Shown in pieces: positions 1-8,109 of a DNA stretch of 64,000 nucleotides. The DNA comes from Salinicoccus cyprini. GTDB taxonomy: Bacteria; Bacillota; Bacilli; Staphylococcales; Salinicoccaceae. The notes beneath the pieces are model-generated. The model was not told the DNA's origin. It saw only the letters and a program-made list of their open reading frames with translations, and did not search any database. Position 1 is the first letter of the stretch. Each line of letters begins with the position of its first letter. The stretch lies in the NCBI RefSeq assembly GCF_007713705.1, contig NZ_VMSJ01000004.1:186001-250000 (forward strand), written 5' to 3'. Made by a program: the position numbers and the translations under genes.

Positions 1-581
1 CATTCTTTTGCTTTTTCTGCGGCTTCCTGCGGCAGACTGTGTCCATGGACCCATGTAGTGGTCACGTCGGCACCCCTATCTTCGAAAATTCCGACGACTC
101 TCACACTTTCGTCTTCAGGCACAATCGGATCGCCTTTGCCCAATGACAGGAAGACTTCTGCATCGGCGAGGTCCTTGCTGTCCTGGAGGGTCATCGGATA
201 GAGCGGTGCAAAGAGGATGGCTTTTTTGTATTTCGCTGATTCCCTGAGCATCAGGTTGATGGCGATGTTGGCCCCATTCGAGAATCCGACGAGTACGACA
301 TCTTCAGGATTGAAGCCATGTTCCTCGGATGCTTCGGTGATGAAGTCATGCAGTTCCCCACCGCGGAATTCCAGGTCCTCCAGGTCATACTGCCCTTCAC
401 CATGACGTTTGAAGTAGCGGTTCATGCCGTTTTCAGAGACATTGCCGCGGATGCTGAGCACGTTGTATTCCGGGTTGAGCATTCCGGCAAGTGGCAGCAG
501 ATCATGCTCTGTGCCACCGGTGCCGTGCAGCAGTACGAACACCGGTGCGCCTTTTTTCGTTTCATTGTATATATGCTTCAT
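1..581 (-). CDS. mhqD: MhqD-like carboxylesterase/phospholipase-family hydrolase (3' end cut by window edge)
   Basis: Read by eye on the minus strand from ATG at 581, preceded by a strong GAGGAGG ribosome binding site. The 193 visible residues show an alpha/beta hydrolase: the oxyanion segment LLHGTGGTEHDLL near residue 18, the nucleophile elbow GFSNGA near residue 105, and an approach to the catalytic Asp (GKGDPIVP). The window ends before the final helix. It lies 23 bp after the dioxygenase MhqE, as in the mhqED pair of Bacillus and Staphylococcus, which detoxifies hydroquinones and other electrophiles. Family and pair assignment are good; the physiological substrate is not visible in the sequence. 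A generic carboxylesterase is the alternative. Confidence 0.8.
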   Translation of the reverse strand, partial: MKHIYNETKKGAPVFVLLHGTGGTEHDLLPLAGMLNPEYNVLSIRGNVSENGMNRYFKRHGEGQYDLEDLEFRGGELHDFITEASEEHGFNPEDVVLVGFSNGANIAINLMLRESAKYKKAILFAPLYPMTLQDSKDLADAEVFLSLGKGDPIVPEDESVRVVGIFEDRGADVTTTWVHGHSLPQEAAEKAKE

Positions 582-604
582 TGGGGATCCTCCTCAAGGA
601 ATGA

Positions 605-1564
605 TTATTTGGATCGTGTTGTATCAAATGGACGGACTTGTGCTTCGATATATTCGCGGCGCTCTTCCAAAAATGGCGGCAGCGCAAGACTTTCACCGAG
701 TGTTTCATATGGCTCATCATCCATGAAGCCGGGACCATCCGTGGACAACTCGATCAGGATATGACCGATGCGTGTATACAAAGCTTCAAAATAGAAGCGG
801 TCGACATTGCCGGAGTGGCGCATGCCACGTTCGTTGTATTTCTCTTCCCATTTCTTGATGACATCATGATCAGCCACTCTGAATGATACGTGGTGCACTT
901 CGCCATACCCTTGTCTAGCTGAAGCTGATTCATCTTTCCTTAAGATGACCTGGCCGCCATTGCCACCTTCTCCGACATCGAGGAGCGTGACATAAGCTTC
1001 TTCTGCGACCGGCTTCATGCCGTAGACATCCATCAGCACCTGCTTGAAATCATCATAGTAGCTGACATGGATTTCAATCGGTCCGAGACCATAGATCGCC
1101 TTGTCTTCCGGTACTGGCCCATTCTTCCATGGCTTGCCCGGTGCAACACCCGTGTTGTTCTCGTCTGAAACAAGCTGATACTTCTGTCCATCCGCTTCTT
1201 CGAACGGCAGCACTTTCTTATCGAAAAGGTCCTGGATGCCGTCATGCTTCACTTCGAATTCATCAAAACGATTCCTGTAGTATTCGAGCGCTGCATCATC
1301 CGGTACTCTGAACGCTGTCCGGTAGATCGAGTTCGATCCCGGTGACCCTTTCGGATTATTCGGGAAATCAAAGAATGTCATGTCCGTCCCCGGGGAACCG
1401 ACATCATCGGCAAAAAATGTGTGGTACGTGTGGATGTCGTCCTGGTTGACTGTCTTTTTCACAAGACGCATACCGAGTACATTCGTAAAGAATTCGTAGT
1501 TTCTCACTGCATCGTCCGTCATCGCTGTCACATGGTGGATGCCAAGCAGATTTTCGTTTGTCAT
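605..1564 (-). CDS. mhqE: MhqE/MhqO-family ring-cleaving dioxygenase (glyoxalase fold)
   Basis: 319-residue vicinal oxygen chelate (glyoxalase/bleomycin) protein with two repeated halves. The first begins LLGIHHVTAMTDD and the second contains GEVHHVSFRVADHD near residue 215; the paired His residues and a later Glu (ILIELSTDGPG) are expected metal ligands. The start at 1564 is chosen because TTGGAGGG lies just upstream; the longer open frame to 1684 has no site and would run over the operator. Family members (MhqA, MhqE, MhqO) are linked to hydroquinone and catechol detoxification in the cytoplasm. It is first gene of an mhqE-mhqD operon. Regulation is probably by MhqR, whose operator-like palindrome fills the promoter spacer; mhqR itself is not in the window. 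Confidence 0.87.
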   Translation of the reverse strand: MTNENLLGIHHVTAMTDDAVRNYEFFTNVLGMRLVKKTVNQDDIHTYHTFFADDVGSPGTDMTFFDFPNNPKGSPGSNSIYRTAFRVPDDAALEYYRNRFDEFEVKHDGIQDLFDKKVLPFEEADGQKYQLVSDENNTGVAPGKPWKNGPVPEDKAIYGLGPIEIHVSYYDDFKQVLMDVYGMKPVAEEAYVTLLDVGEGGNGGQVILRKDESASARQGYGEVHHVSFRVADHDVIKKWEEKYNERGMRHSGNVDRFYFEALYTRIGHILIELSTDGPGFMDDEPYETLGESLALPPFLEERREYIEAQVRPFDTTRSK

Positions 1565-1594
1565 AATAGAATCCCTCCAAGAGTTATTACACAC

Positions 1595-1623
1595 ATAATA
1601 TCTCGAATTTGAGATAATTTCAA
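1595..1623 (-). promoter_or_regulatory. mhqE promoter with MhqR-type operator in the spacer
   Basis: On the minus strand a TTGAAA -35 (1618-1623) and TATTAT -10 (1595-1600) are separated by exactly 17 bp. The near-perfect palindrome TATCTCGAATTTGAGATA (1599-1616) fills the spacer. This resembles the MhqR repressor operator as I recall it from Bacillus subtilis and Staphylococcus aureus. A bound MarR-type protein would block RNA polymerase and be released by quinones or other electrophiles. The promoter and palindrome are seen; the regulator is inferred. Confidence 0.75.
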
Positions 1624-1647
1624 GGTGTATGCCTACACCCCCTGAAA

Positions 1648-2658
1648 TCAGGCTTCCACACTGAAACCAAACACCGTCTCCCATCTTTCACTGCCATCAC
1701 TGACGATATCAAAACCAAGATCCAGATATTGTGCGGCTGCCGAACGCTCCGCTTCCATGCAGAAGCCCATGTACTGCTTCGGTTCCCGATCCTTGAGCGG
1801 CAACCCATCATCCAGATTGCTGCCTGTATAGAAGACGAGTCCGGGGAAATCGGTCTTCATGCTCACCTTGCGCCCGCTTTCTGCTTCATAGACCTCAAAC
1901 CGCGCGTCCGAATCCAGCAGGAAGTAGTGGTCGAAGCCACCGTTCGCTATTCTGATCTGCGCATCATCACTATTGAATATGTCTGCAAACCGCTTCCCTT
2001 CATTCAGATCAAAGACCCCTTCGCACGGTTCTGCTGAAATGGGGATCAGATCCTCATCCATCTTGAGGTACTGCTTCGCATCACTCGTGACCGTATGATT
2101 CGATACCGTCTGTCCCGGATCATTGTTCAGATTGAAGTACGTATGGTTCGTCGGCGCCACCGCAGTTGCACCCGCGCTGTCCACTTCATATTCCAGCTTC
2201 AGTTCATTCTCGTCATTCACTGAATAGAGAATCGCCATTTCCGGACTGCCCGGGAATGTGCCGTCAATCTTCGTATGGAAACGGACCTTGTAGGTATCCC
2301 CCACTTCAATGATCTCACTGTTCCAGACTTTATTCTGTGTGCCGAGTCCGCCACTATGGAGCGTATGCGGCCCTTCATTCTTCTCCAGAGCATACGTCTG
2401 GCCATCCACTTTGACCTCGGCATCCTTCACCCTGCCGGCAATCGGTGCAATCGTCGCGCCCAGCAGATGGAGGTTGCCGTAGTATTCCTCAAGCGTTTCG
2501 TTCTGCAGTACCACATTTCTGAAATTCCTGTCACGATCCGGTACATGGACGCCGATGATGCTCGCCCCGACATTGATCACCTCGACCTTCATCCCGCTGT
2601 TGTTCTCCATTGTATATACAATTATCTCGTCGTCATGATGCTGCTCGGTAATTTTCAT
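1648..2658 (-). CDS. galM: Aldose 1-epimerase (mutarotase)
   Basis: 336 residues, the usual length for GalM. It interconverts alpha and beta anomers of galactose or glucose in the cytoplasm. Seen in the sequence: NVGASIIGVHVPDRD near the N-terminus, NHTYFNLNN near residue 170 with the catalytic His, FDHYFL near residue 240 with a second conserved motif, and a late Glu in the AMGFCMEAER-like segment (GFCMEAERS near residue 300). It is co-directional with mhqE, but the 84-bp gap carries the MhqR-type promoter, so the two are probably separate units. No sugar pathway genes adjoin it, so its partner pathway is unknown. Confidence 0.9.
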   Translation of the reverse strand: MKITEQHHDDEIIVYTMENNSGMKVEVINVGASIIGVHVPDRDRNFRNVVLQNETLEEYYGNLHLLGATIAPIAGRVKDAEVKVDGQTYALEKNEGPHTLHSGGLGTQNKVWNSEIIEVGDTYKVRFHTKIDGTFPGSPEMAILYSVNDENELKLEYEVDSAGATAVAPTNHTYFNLNNDPGQTVSNHTVTSDAKQYLKMDEDLIPISAEPCEGVFDLNEGKRFADIFNSDDAQIRIANGGFDHYFLLDSDARFEVYEAESGRKVSMKTDFPGLVFYTGSNLDDGLPLKDREPKQYMGFCMEAERSAAAQYLDLGFDIVSDGSERWETVFGFSVEA

Positions 2659-2774
2659 TTATAATCCACCTTCCCGATTGTCATCCTACATTTCTGAATA
2701 TACCCTCACATGGCCGTTGGAATCATGATACTGTCTGTAATCTATCTTCATGCGCGATTAGATGAACACAAAGA

Positions 2775-2794
2775 GCGCCCTGAGATCAGGACGC
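2775..2794 (-). terminator. Possible rpsN terminator hairpin
   Basis: A 9-bp stem with one G-U pair, GCGTCCTGA / TCAGGGCGC on the minus strand, lies about 80 bp after the rpsN stop. The following T tract is broken (TCTTTGTG), so termination efficiency is doubtful. The rest of 2659-2871 shows no convincing gene. Confidence 0.35.
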
Positions 2795-2871
2795 CATTGA
2801 TATTTTTATCGAGTTGCCTGATCAATATACTGAAAACGAAAAAGCAAACCAGTAATAACACCATCTGGAGC

Positions 2872-3141
2872 CTACCAGCTTGCCTTCTTCACGCCTGGAA
2901 TCTGTCCTTTGTGCGCCAGTTCCCTGAATTTGATGCGGGATAGTTCAAAGTCACGCAGTACGCCTCTTGGACGTCCTGTGACCCGGCATCTTCTTGTGAG
3001 ACGAGTCGGTGAGGAATCCCTCGGCAGTTTTCTCAAGGCTTCATAGTCATCCTTCGCCTTCAGTTCCATTCTCAATTCACGATATTTCTCCACCATGTCC
3101 TGACGCTTCTTCTCTTTTGCGATCTTCGATTTTTTAGCCAT
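2872..3141 (-). CDS. rpsN: 30S ribosomal protein S14, zinc-independent type
   Basis: 89 residues beginning [13 protein letters not shown] and ending [11 protein letters not shown], typical of S14 of the long form that lacks the CxxC pairs of the 61-residue zinc-binding form; only one Cys is present (RRCRVTGR). It replaces zinc-bearing S14 in the small ribosomal subunit head when zinc is scarce, which frees zinc. The start has AAGGAGAG 8 bp upstream. It stands outside the main ribosomal operon, downstream of a Zur-box promoter and a broken CobW-type GTPase gene, as expected of a zinc-starvation paralogue (often named rpsN2). Its regulation by Zur is inferred from the upstream box. Confidence 0.93.
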   Translation of the reverse strand: MAKKSKIAKEKKRQDMVEKYRELRMELKAKDDYEALRKLPRDSSPTRLTRRCRVTGRPRGVLRDFELSRIKFRELAHKGQIPGVKKASW

Positions 3142-3312
3142 TCGTATCTCTCCTTTTTATTTATGCCTGCTGCCGTATAGACCATGCATCGGACGTTTCC
3201 TTGTTCTGCTCGAGTATCTAGCGGCGCGCTGCCACCGGTATCGTCTTCAAGAATTGCCGAAATACTTCGGGTGGAACGGCAGTGTCCATCTGTAGACGAA
3301 ACTGGATATGAC

Positions 3313-3481
3313 TTACTCAGCGGTCTCAGGTGTAATATTGATTTCGCTCATATCATTGACGATGACCGCCACTTTCATGCTTTCTGAATTGTTGAGTATA
3401 TGGTTCATCAATGTCGTCTTGCCTGCACCCAGATAGCCACTGAGTATCGTCACAGGAATCTTTGTCATATTTTTCATCATT
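3313..3481 (-). pseudogene. CobW/YciC-type GTPase (zinc metallochaperone) remnant, frameshifted in the P-loop
   Basis: From ATG at 3481 the minus strand reads [21 protein letters not shown], the start of a COG0523 GTPase. One extra A in the GKTT codons then shifts the frame and gives an early TGA. In the next frame the family resumes as [13 protein letters not shown] and [12 protein letters not shown], then stops at TAA (3313-3315). The remaining 300 residues of a normal protein are missing; 3142-3312 holds no recognisable continuation. It seems to be a decayed first gene of a Zur-controlled operon whose promoter is kept for rpsN. No clear ribosome binding site precedes the ATG, consistent with decay. 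A sequencing error could explain the single base but not the missing body. Confidence 0.72.
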
Positions 3482-3482
3482 T

Positions 3483-3534
3483 AAATCGTAATAATTACGT
3501 TTTGTATAATAGCACCTTTATAAATATCTTTCAA
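3483..3534 (-). promoter_or_regulatory. Zur-box promoter for the CobW remnant and rpsN
   Basis: Minus strand: -35 TTGAAA (3529-3534), 17-bp spacer, -10 TATTAT (3506-3511). Immediately downstream, 3483-3503 holds a near-perfect copy of the Bacillus-type Zur box, core TCGTAATAATTACG in an AAA/TTTT setting, placed where it would cover the transcription start. The box ends one or two bases before the remnant's ATG. Zinc-bound Zur would repress; zinc starvation would release rpsN. Confidence 0.8.
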
Positions 3535-3616
3535 CACTAATTTATTTTCAGCAGGTCATCCGGGATTCGAAAAAAGGTTCTATTGTCTCAAAAAATCAAG
3601 TATTTGAAATTTTCTA

Positions 3617-3644
3617 TTGACGCGCCACTAAATCATAGTAGAAT
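3617..3644 (+). promoter_or_regulatory. Probable promoter of the substrate-binding protein gene
   Basis: TTGACG (3617-3622), 16-bp spacer, TAGAAT (3639-3644), about 43 bp before the ATG at 3688. The spacer is one base short of ideal. The stretch 3535-3616 shows no gene. Confidence 0.5.
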
Positions 3645-3687
3645 TGTATGATATACAAATCAATATATTTGGAAGTGAGGATTCAAA

Positions 3688-5367
3688 ATGAAGAAGTTTT
3701 CGTATTACATACTGCTGACACTTACCATTGCGGTGCTTGCAGCTTGCACCGATGATAGTGAAGTGGGAACGGATACCAGCGCGGCATCCGATTCCAATAG
3801 TACATCCGGAGATATCGTCCTTTCCCTGCCAAGTGATGCCGTTTCCCTGGACCCGCATGGCAGCAACGACAGTCCATCTGAAAAAGTAAGATCCCACATC
3901 TATGAAGGACTTGTGGCACAGGATGAAAACCTTGAAATTGTCCCCGAACTCGCAACCGAGTGGGAGCAGGTGGATGATACGACGTGGCATTTCACTTTGC
4001 GTGAAGGTGTAACGTTCCACGATGGCAGTCCATTCAACGCAGAAGTGGCAAAGGCCAACTTTGACCGCCTGCTTGACCCGAGCCGAGGCTCCACCCGCGC
4101 GTTTGTACTCGAAATGATCGAGGAAGTGAATGTCGTCGACGAACAGACACTGGAAATTGTGACACAATATCCGTTTGCACCCCTTCCAGGACATCTGACA
4201 CATGGTGCCGGAAACATCATCAGCAAGGCGCTGATCGATGAAGACTACCAGTATGCACTTGATGAAGCGGGCGTTGATATGACACTTGAAGAATACTACG
4301 CACTGCGTGAATCAGGCGGGGCAGAACATGAAGAGGTTGCCAGTCAGATATCCGAATTCACCGGCACAAAAGCCGAGCAGCACCCTGTCGGAACCGGCTA
4401 TCTGCAGTATGAGGACCGCCAGCCTGGCGAGTCCACTACCCTCGCGAGATTTGCAGACTACTGGGACGGACCAGCCAGCTTCGACACACTGACACTGAAA
4501 GTGGTTCCGGAGGCAGGTTCCCGTGTAGCCGAACTGGAAACAGGCAGCTCGCATGCCATCGCTGATGTCCCGTCTAGCGATATCGCACGTATTGAGAATG
4601 ATGAGGACCTCTCACTTGCCAGATCGCAATCGGTAGCACTCGAATACATCGGCATCAACACGCAGAGCGAACCGCTCGATGATGTACGTGTCAGAAAAGC
4701 CATCACACATGCATTCAATAAGCAGGCCGTACTCGAAGGTGTCTATAACGGCGCCGGCATCGTCGCCGATTCTCCACTCGCACCGAACGTCTTCGGTTAC
4801 GATGAAAACCTCGAAACACTCGACTACGATATGGACAAAGCACGTGCACTGCTTGAGGAAGCAGGCTATGCTGATGGCTTCTCCTTGAATATCATGGTCA
4901 ATAACGACAACCCGGAAAGAGTCGATACGGCCATCTGGCTCCAGGAATCACTGGCAGAACTGAACATCGATCTTGAAATTGAGCAACTTGAGTGGGGTGC
5001 ATTCCTCGACGCCACTGGAGAAGGCAAACACGACATGTTCATCATGAGCTGGGGCAATTCGACCGGTGACCCGGACAACGCGCTGACGCCGCTCTTCCAC
5101 TCCTCAAGACTCGGCTCGCCAGGGAATAGGACATTCCTTGAAAATGACGAAGTCGATTCACTGCTTGATGCCGCCCGTCAGGAATCCGACACAGAAGCGC
5201 GCGAGGCATTGTACGGCGAAGTGCAGCAGATTCTGATTGACGAAGCACCGGCAATCTTCATCATGCACCCGCAGTATATGAACGCCTACAGCAACAGACT
5301 TGATGGACTGACAATCGACAGCTATGACCAGTTCAATTTCAAGAATGCAACATTGGAAGAAGAATAG
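3688..5367 (+). CDS. ABC transporter substrate-binding lipoprotein, peptide/nickel family (SBP_bac_5)
   Basis: 559 residues. An N-terminal lipoprotein signal (MKKFSYYILLTLTIAVLAAC) has its lipobox Cys at residue 20, followed by a short acidic linker. The mature part carries family motifs: LPSDAVSLDPHGSNDSPS, the GLVAQDENLEIVPELATEWE segment, TWHFTLREGVTFHDGSPFNAEV near residue 110, and VRKAITHAFNK near residue 335. It would be anchored outside the membrane and deliver a peptide, opine, glutathione or similar ligand to an ABC importer. Ligand cannot be read from sequence. No permease or ATPase gene adjoins it and a strong terminator follows, so it is a stand-alone unit that must use a transporter encoded elsewhere. 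Confidence 0.9.
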   Translation: MKKFSYYILLTLTIAVLAACTDDSEVGTDTSAASDSNSTSGDIVLSLPSDAVSLDPHGSNDSPSEKVRSHIYEGLVAQDENLEIVPELATEWEQVDDTTWHFTLREGVTFHDGSPFNAEVAKANFDRLLDPSRGSTRAFVLEMIEEVNVVDEQTLEIVTQYPFAPLPGHLTHGAGNIISKALIDEDYQYALDEAGVDMTLEEYYALRESGGAEHEEVASQISEFTGTKAEQHPVGTGYLQYEDRQPGESTTLARFADYWDGPASFDTLTLKVVPEAGSRVAELETGSSHAIADVPSSDIARIENDEDLSLARSQSVALEYIGINTQSEPLDDVRVRKAITHAFNKQAVLEGVYNGAGIVADSPLAPNVFGYDENLETLDYDMDKARALLEEAGYADGFSLNIMVNNDNPERVDTAIWLQESLAELNIDLEIEQLEWGAFLDATGEGKHDMFIMSWGNSTGDPDNALTPLFHSSRLGSPGNRTFLENDEVDSLLDAARQESDTEAREALYGEVQQILIDEAPAIFIMHPQYMNAYSNRLDGLTIDSYDQFNFKNATLEEE

Positions 5368-5377
5368 GCTTTGACCA

Positions 5378-5406
5378 GCTGCCCCATCAAACGGGGCAGC
5401 TTTTTT
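5378..5406 (+). terminator. Rho-independent terminator after the binding-protein gene
   Basis: Perfect 8-bp stem GCTGCCCC / GGGGCAGC with a 7-base loop, followed by six T residues. Confidence 0.93.
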
Positions 5407-5544
5407 ATTCATATGGATACTATTGTGACTAGAATACAGGGTAGAGATAATGGACCGTTGCCATCACAAACAATATGAATGTGCACCGGCAGACGAAGTG
5501 CTATAATCCATATTCATAAGATAGGTTTTAGGAGGCGTATATAT

Positions 5545-6702
5545 TTGGCTACATTACAGTCATTGGATCGTGAGGCGCGTCTGGATCTGACGCGGGAGAC
5601 TGCCAGGCAGTTCAAGGAGACATCGAAGCAGCACGATCGGGAGGGCACCTTCCCTTTTGAAAATTTTGAGGCATTGAAACAGATCGGCTATCCGCAGCTG
5701 TCGATTCCGAAAAATTACGGCGGGGGCGGCATCAGTCTCGAGGAACTGATGCGTCACCAGCAGATCATCGCGGAGTTCGATGGGGCCACTGCCCTTTCCA
5801 TCGGGTGGCATATGGGCATCATCATGGATACAGGAGAGAAAAAGGCGTGGGATGAGAATAAATACAAGGAGATTGTAGAGGACGTCATCTACAATGGCGC
5901 ACTCGTCAACAACATTGCCACAGAACCGGCGACCGGCAGTCCGACACGTGGAGGCAGACCTGAGACGGTTGCACGCAAGTCGGGTGACAGCTGGATTCTG
6001 AACGGCAGAAAGACATTTGCCACATTGGCACCCGTACTGAAGTATGCCATTGTCAGTGCATCCATCGAAGGCAGCAACGATGTCGGCAACTTCGTAGTGG
6101 ACACTGCACGGGATGGTGTATCGGTCGATGAGACATGGGATGCCATCGCCATGCGCGCGACGGGCAGCCATGACTTCGTCATGGACAATGTACAGGTGGA
6201 TGCCGGAGATCTCGTATCCTATCGGACGCCCGGTCAGAAGGCACCGTCTGGCTGGCTGCTGCACATACCGGCATGCTATATCGGCATTGCCCGTGCGGCG
6301 CAGAAGTCGGCAGTCACGTTCGCCACGGAATACTCGCCAAACAGTATTGACGGTACAATATCCGAGCTGCCGAACGTGCAGGAAAAGCTCGGGCGAATTG
6401 AACTGCTCCTTTTGGAAGCGGAGCACTTCCTCTATTCCGTCGCAAGGCAATGGGATGAAAGCAGTACTGAAAACCGGGCCCAGATGGGGCCGGTACTGGG
6501 TGCCGTAAAGACTTCAGCAGTCAATAAGGCGGTCGAAACGGTGGATCTTGCCATGCGGGTCGTCGGTGCGAAAAGTCTGTCCGAGAACAGTAATCTGCAG
6601 CTGTACTACCGCAATGTACGTGCCGGACTGCACAACCCACCGATGGATGATATGGTACTCATCAGTCTTGCAAAGGCATCAATCAATAAAATGGATGCAT
6701 AA
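5545..6702 (+). CDS. Acyl-CoA dehydrogenase family flavoprotein
   Basis: 385 residues from a TTG start at 5545, selected because TTTTAGGAGG lies 9 bp upstream; the ATG at 5479 has no site. The fold is acyl-CoA dehydrogenase-like: helical N-domain (ENFEALKQIGYPQLSIPKNYGGGG), middle beta domain with NNIATEPATGSP near residue 125 and LNGRKTFATLAP near residue 155, and a helical C-domain ending VVGAKSLSENSNLQLYYRNVRAGLHNPPMDDMVL. That C-terminal pattern resembles the YdbM-like subgroup of Bacillus rather than a classical beta-oxidation enzyme. It should bind FAD and oxidise an acyl-CoA or related substrate in the cytoplasm. No other fatty-acid genes are close, so substrate and pathway are unknown. 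Confidence 0.83.
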   Translation: MATLQSLDREARLDLTRETARQFKETSKQHDREGTFPFENFEALKQIGYPQLSIPKNYGGGGISLEELMRHQQIIAEFDGATALSIGWHMGIIMDTGEKKAWDENKYKEIVEDVIYNGALVNNIATEPATGSPTRGGRPETVARKSGDSWILNGRKTFATLAPVLKYAIVSASIEGSNDVGNFVVDTARDGVSVDETWDAIAMRATGSHDFVMDNVQVDAGDLVSYRTPGQKAPSGWLLHIPACYIGIARAAQKSAVTFATEYSPNSIDGTISELPNVQEKLGRIELLLLEAEHFLYSVARQWDESSTENRAQMGPVLGAVKTSAVNKAVETVDLAMRVVGAKSLSENSNLQLYYRNVRAGLHNPPMDDMVLISLAKASINKMDA

Positions 6703-6722
6703 TCCAACTGATAAATGGGCAT

Positions 6723-6760
6723 ATAAAAGATGAGGAAAGCATGTTTTTCTCATCTTTTAT
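6723..6760 (+). terminator. Rho-independent terminator after the acyl-CoA dehydrogenase gene
   Basis: Stem ATAAAAGATGAG / CTCATCTTTTAT with a 14-base loop; A-rich on one side and T-rich on the other, so it may work in both directions. It lies between the two plus-strand genes and supports the later start (6802) for the next one. Confidence 0.75.
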
Positions 6761-6801
6761 CCTGTAGTAACTACTTTGCCAAAAGGAGGAGGTATGTACA
6801 T

Positions 6802-8022
6802 ATGAGCAAAAAGACACTGGGACTGGTTACTCCCCCTGGTTACTTGCAGAAAATGGGGAAAAACCTGGAAGCAGATCTTCCCAACATGCTCCAATACTAC
6901 ATCAGTGATGATTACGAATGGGAGGTCATCTACTTTGAAGACGTGCTCACAGGTGGCACGAACGAATCTGACAGAGTCATAGAAGAAACCATAAACAAGA
7001 TCAGGTCGGAAAAGTGGGACTACGCCATTACACTCACCGATCTGCCGCTATTTAATAAGAATCGTCCGATTGTCGCTGAAGTTGTATGCGATGACAACGT
7101 GGGACTCATCAGTCTCCCGGGACTCGGTCTTGTACCGATGCAAAAACGTGTTCGTGAAGCCATACTTCAGCTGATGAATGAAATATATTATGGCATTTCA
7201 GATGAAGACAGGGATAGAGCACAGACACGTCTTGACACACAGAACAACCGGAACTACAGTTCTCTCAAGAAAAAAGGACCTAAGAAGCTGCTGGGAAAAA
7301 GAATTTTTGAAATCGTCTCTCCACTGGAACGTCAAGTACTGGACGACGACTCGACAGATGTGGATGTAAGATACTCTGTAAAATCAAAGCTAAATGGAAT
7401 TATACGTCTTGTCTCCGGTATGGTATATGCCAATCGACCCTGGGAAGTATTTCCCGTATTCTTCAAAATCATCGTCGTCGCCTTCACTACAGGATCCTAT
7501 GCACTCATATTTCCATCCATTGCAAAACTCAGTGAAATATACAGTATCACTCGCCTGGTTCTGATCACACTGGTGGCACTGCTCGCCCTTGTTGCATGGA
7601 TCATTCTCGCACATGGATTATGGCAGAAGAAAAACATAAGGGAAGAAGGGCACATCCGAAGAATCTATAACATTTCCACATTCTTCACCCTGCTCACGAC
7701 CGTCATCATGTACTACGGCATCCTATACGTGATGTTCCTTACCACTACTGCTCTTCTGGTGCCCCCATCTAAACTTGAAGCAGACTTGTCGGGAACGAAC
7801 GACGTTAGTTTTGTAAACTACCTCATCATGGCATGGACGGTAACCACTTTCGCCACTATCATTGGCGCAATCGGTTCGGTGTTCGAGGATAAGGAAGTCA
7901 TTCTGAACAGCACTTACGGATATAGACAGAGACAGCGTCATGAAAAAGTGAAAGAAATGGAGAAAGAGGAAGAAGAGAAGAAAGAAAAGGGAGAAGAGAA
8001 TAGAGAAGAATCGGATAACTAG
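6802..8022 (+). CDS. Uncharacterised membrane protein with soluble N-terminal domain
   Basis: 406 residues from ATG at 6802, which follows AAAGGAGGAGG; an upstream in-frame ATG at 6730 overlaps a terminator and lacks a site. Residues 1-190 form a soluble domain with LGLVTPPGYLQK at the start, the highly conserved-looking WDYAITLTDLPLF near 72, and VGLISLPGLGLV near 100. Four hydrophobic segments follow (about 215-240, 250-275, 295-325 and 340-365). The tail is a charged run of Glu and Lys from about 380. Similar proteins are often labelled '5,10-methylene-tetrahydrofolate dehydrogenase' in databases, but no folate-enzyme motif is seen here, so I give no function. It is flanked by terminators on both sides and is its own unit. 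Confidence 0.75.
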   Translation: MSKKTLGLVTPPGYLQKMGKNLEADLPNMLQYYISDDYEWEVIYFEDVLTGGTNESDRVIEETINKIRSEKWDYAITLTDLPLFNKNRPIVAEVVCDDNVGLISLPGLGLVPMQKRVREAILQLMNEIYYGISDEDRDRAQTRLDTQNNRNYSSLKKKGPKKLLGKRIFEIVSPLERQVLDDDSTDVDVRYSVKSKLNGIIRLVSGMVYANRPWEVFPVFFKIIVVAFTTGSYALIFPSIAKLSEIYSITRLVLITLVALLALVAWIILAHGLWQKKNIREEGHIRRIYNISTFFTLLTTVIMYYGILYVMFLTTTALLVPPSKLEADLSGTNDVSFVNYLIMAWTVTTFATIIGAIGSVFEDKEVILNSTYGYRQRQRHEKVKEMEKEEEEKKEKGEENREESDN

Positions 8023-8067
8023 CTATTTATTCCAGAGCTGCTTTTCCTTAAACAACAATCACTAGAC

Positions 8068-8105
8068 AAAGAGAATGCGCCGTCAATTGACGGCGCATTC
8101 TCTTT
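8068..8105. terminator. Bidirectional terminator between convergent units
   Basis: A perfect 38-bp palindrome: GAGAATGCGCCGTCAA and its complement, flanked by AAA and TTT. It serves the plus-strand membrane protein gene (stop 8022) and the minus-strand gudD (stop 8110). Confidence 0.93.
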
Positions 8106-8109
8106 GGTT

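Noticed and set aside
1624-1650. Terminator between galM and mhqE
   Set aside because: Only small GC-poor hairpins without a T tract lie there; the stretch mainly holds the mhqE -35.
3142-3312. C-terminal remnant of the CobW GTPase between its stop and rpsN
   Set aside because: None of the frames gives a convincing COG0523 C-terminus; only the N-terminal part is called.
5479-5544. Longer acyl-CoA dehydrogenase with 22 extra residues
   Set aside because: The extra part has no ribosome site, covers a likely -10 and the real site, and does not look like the family.
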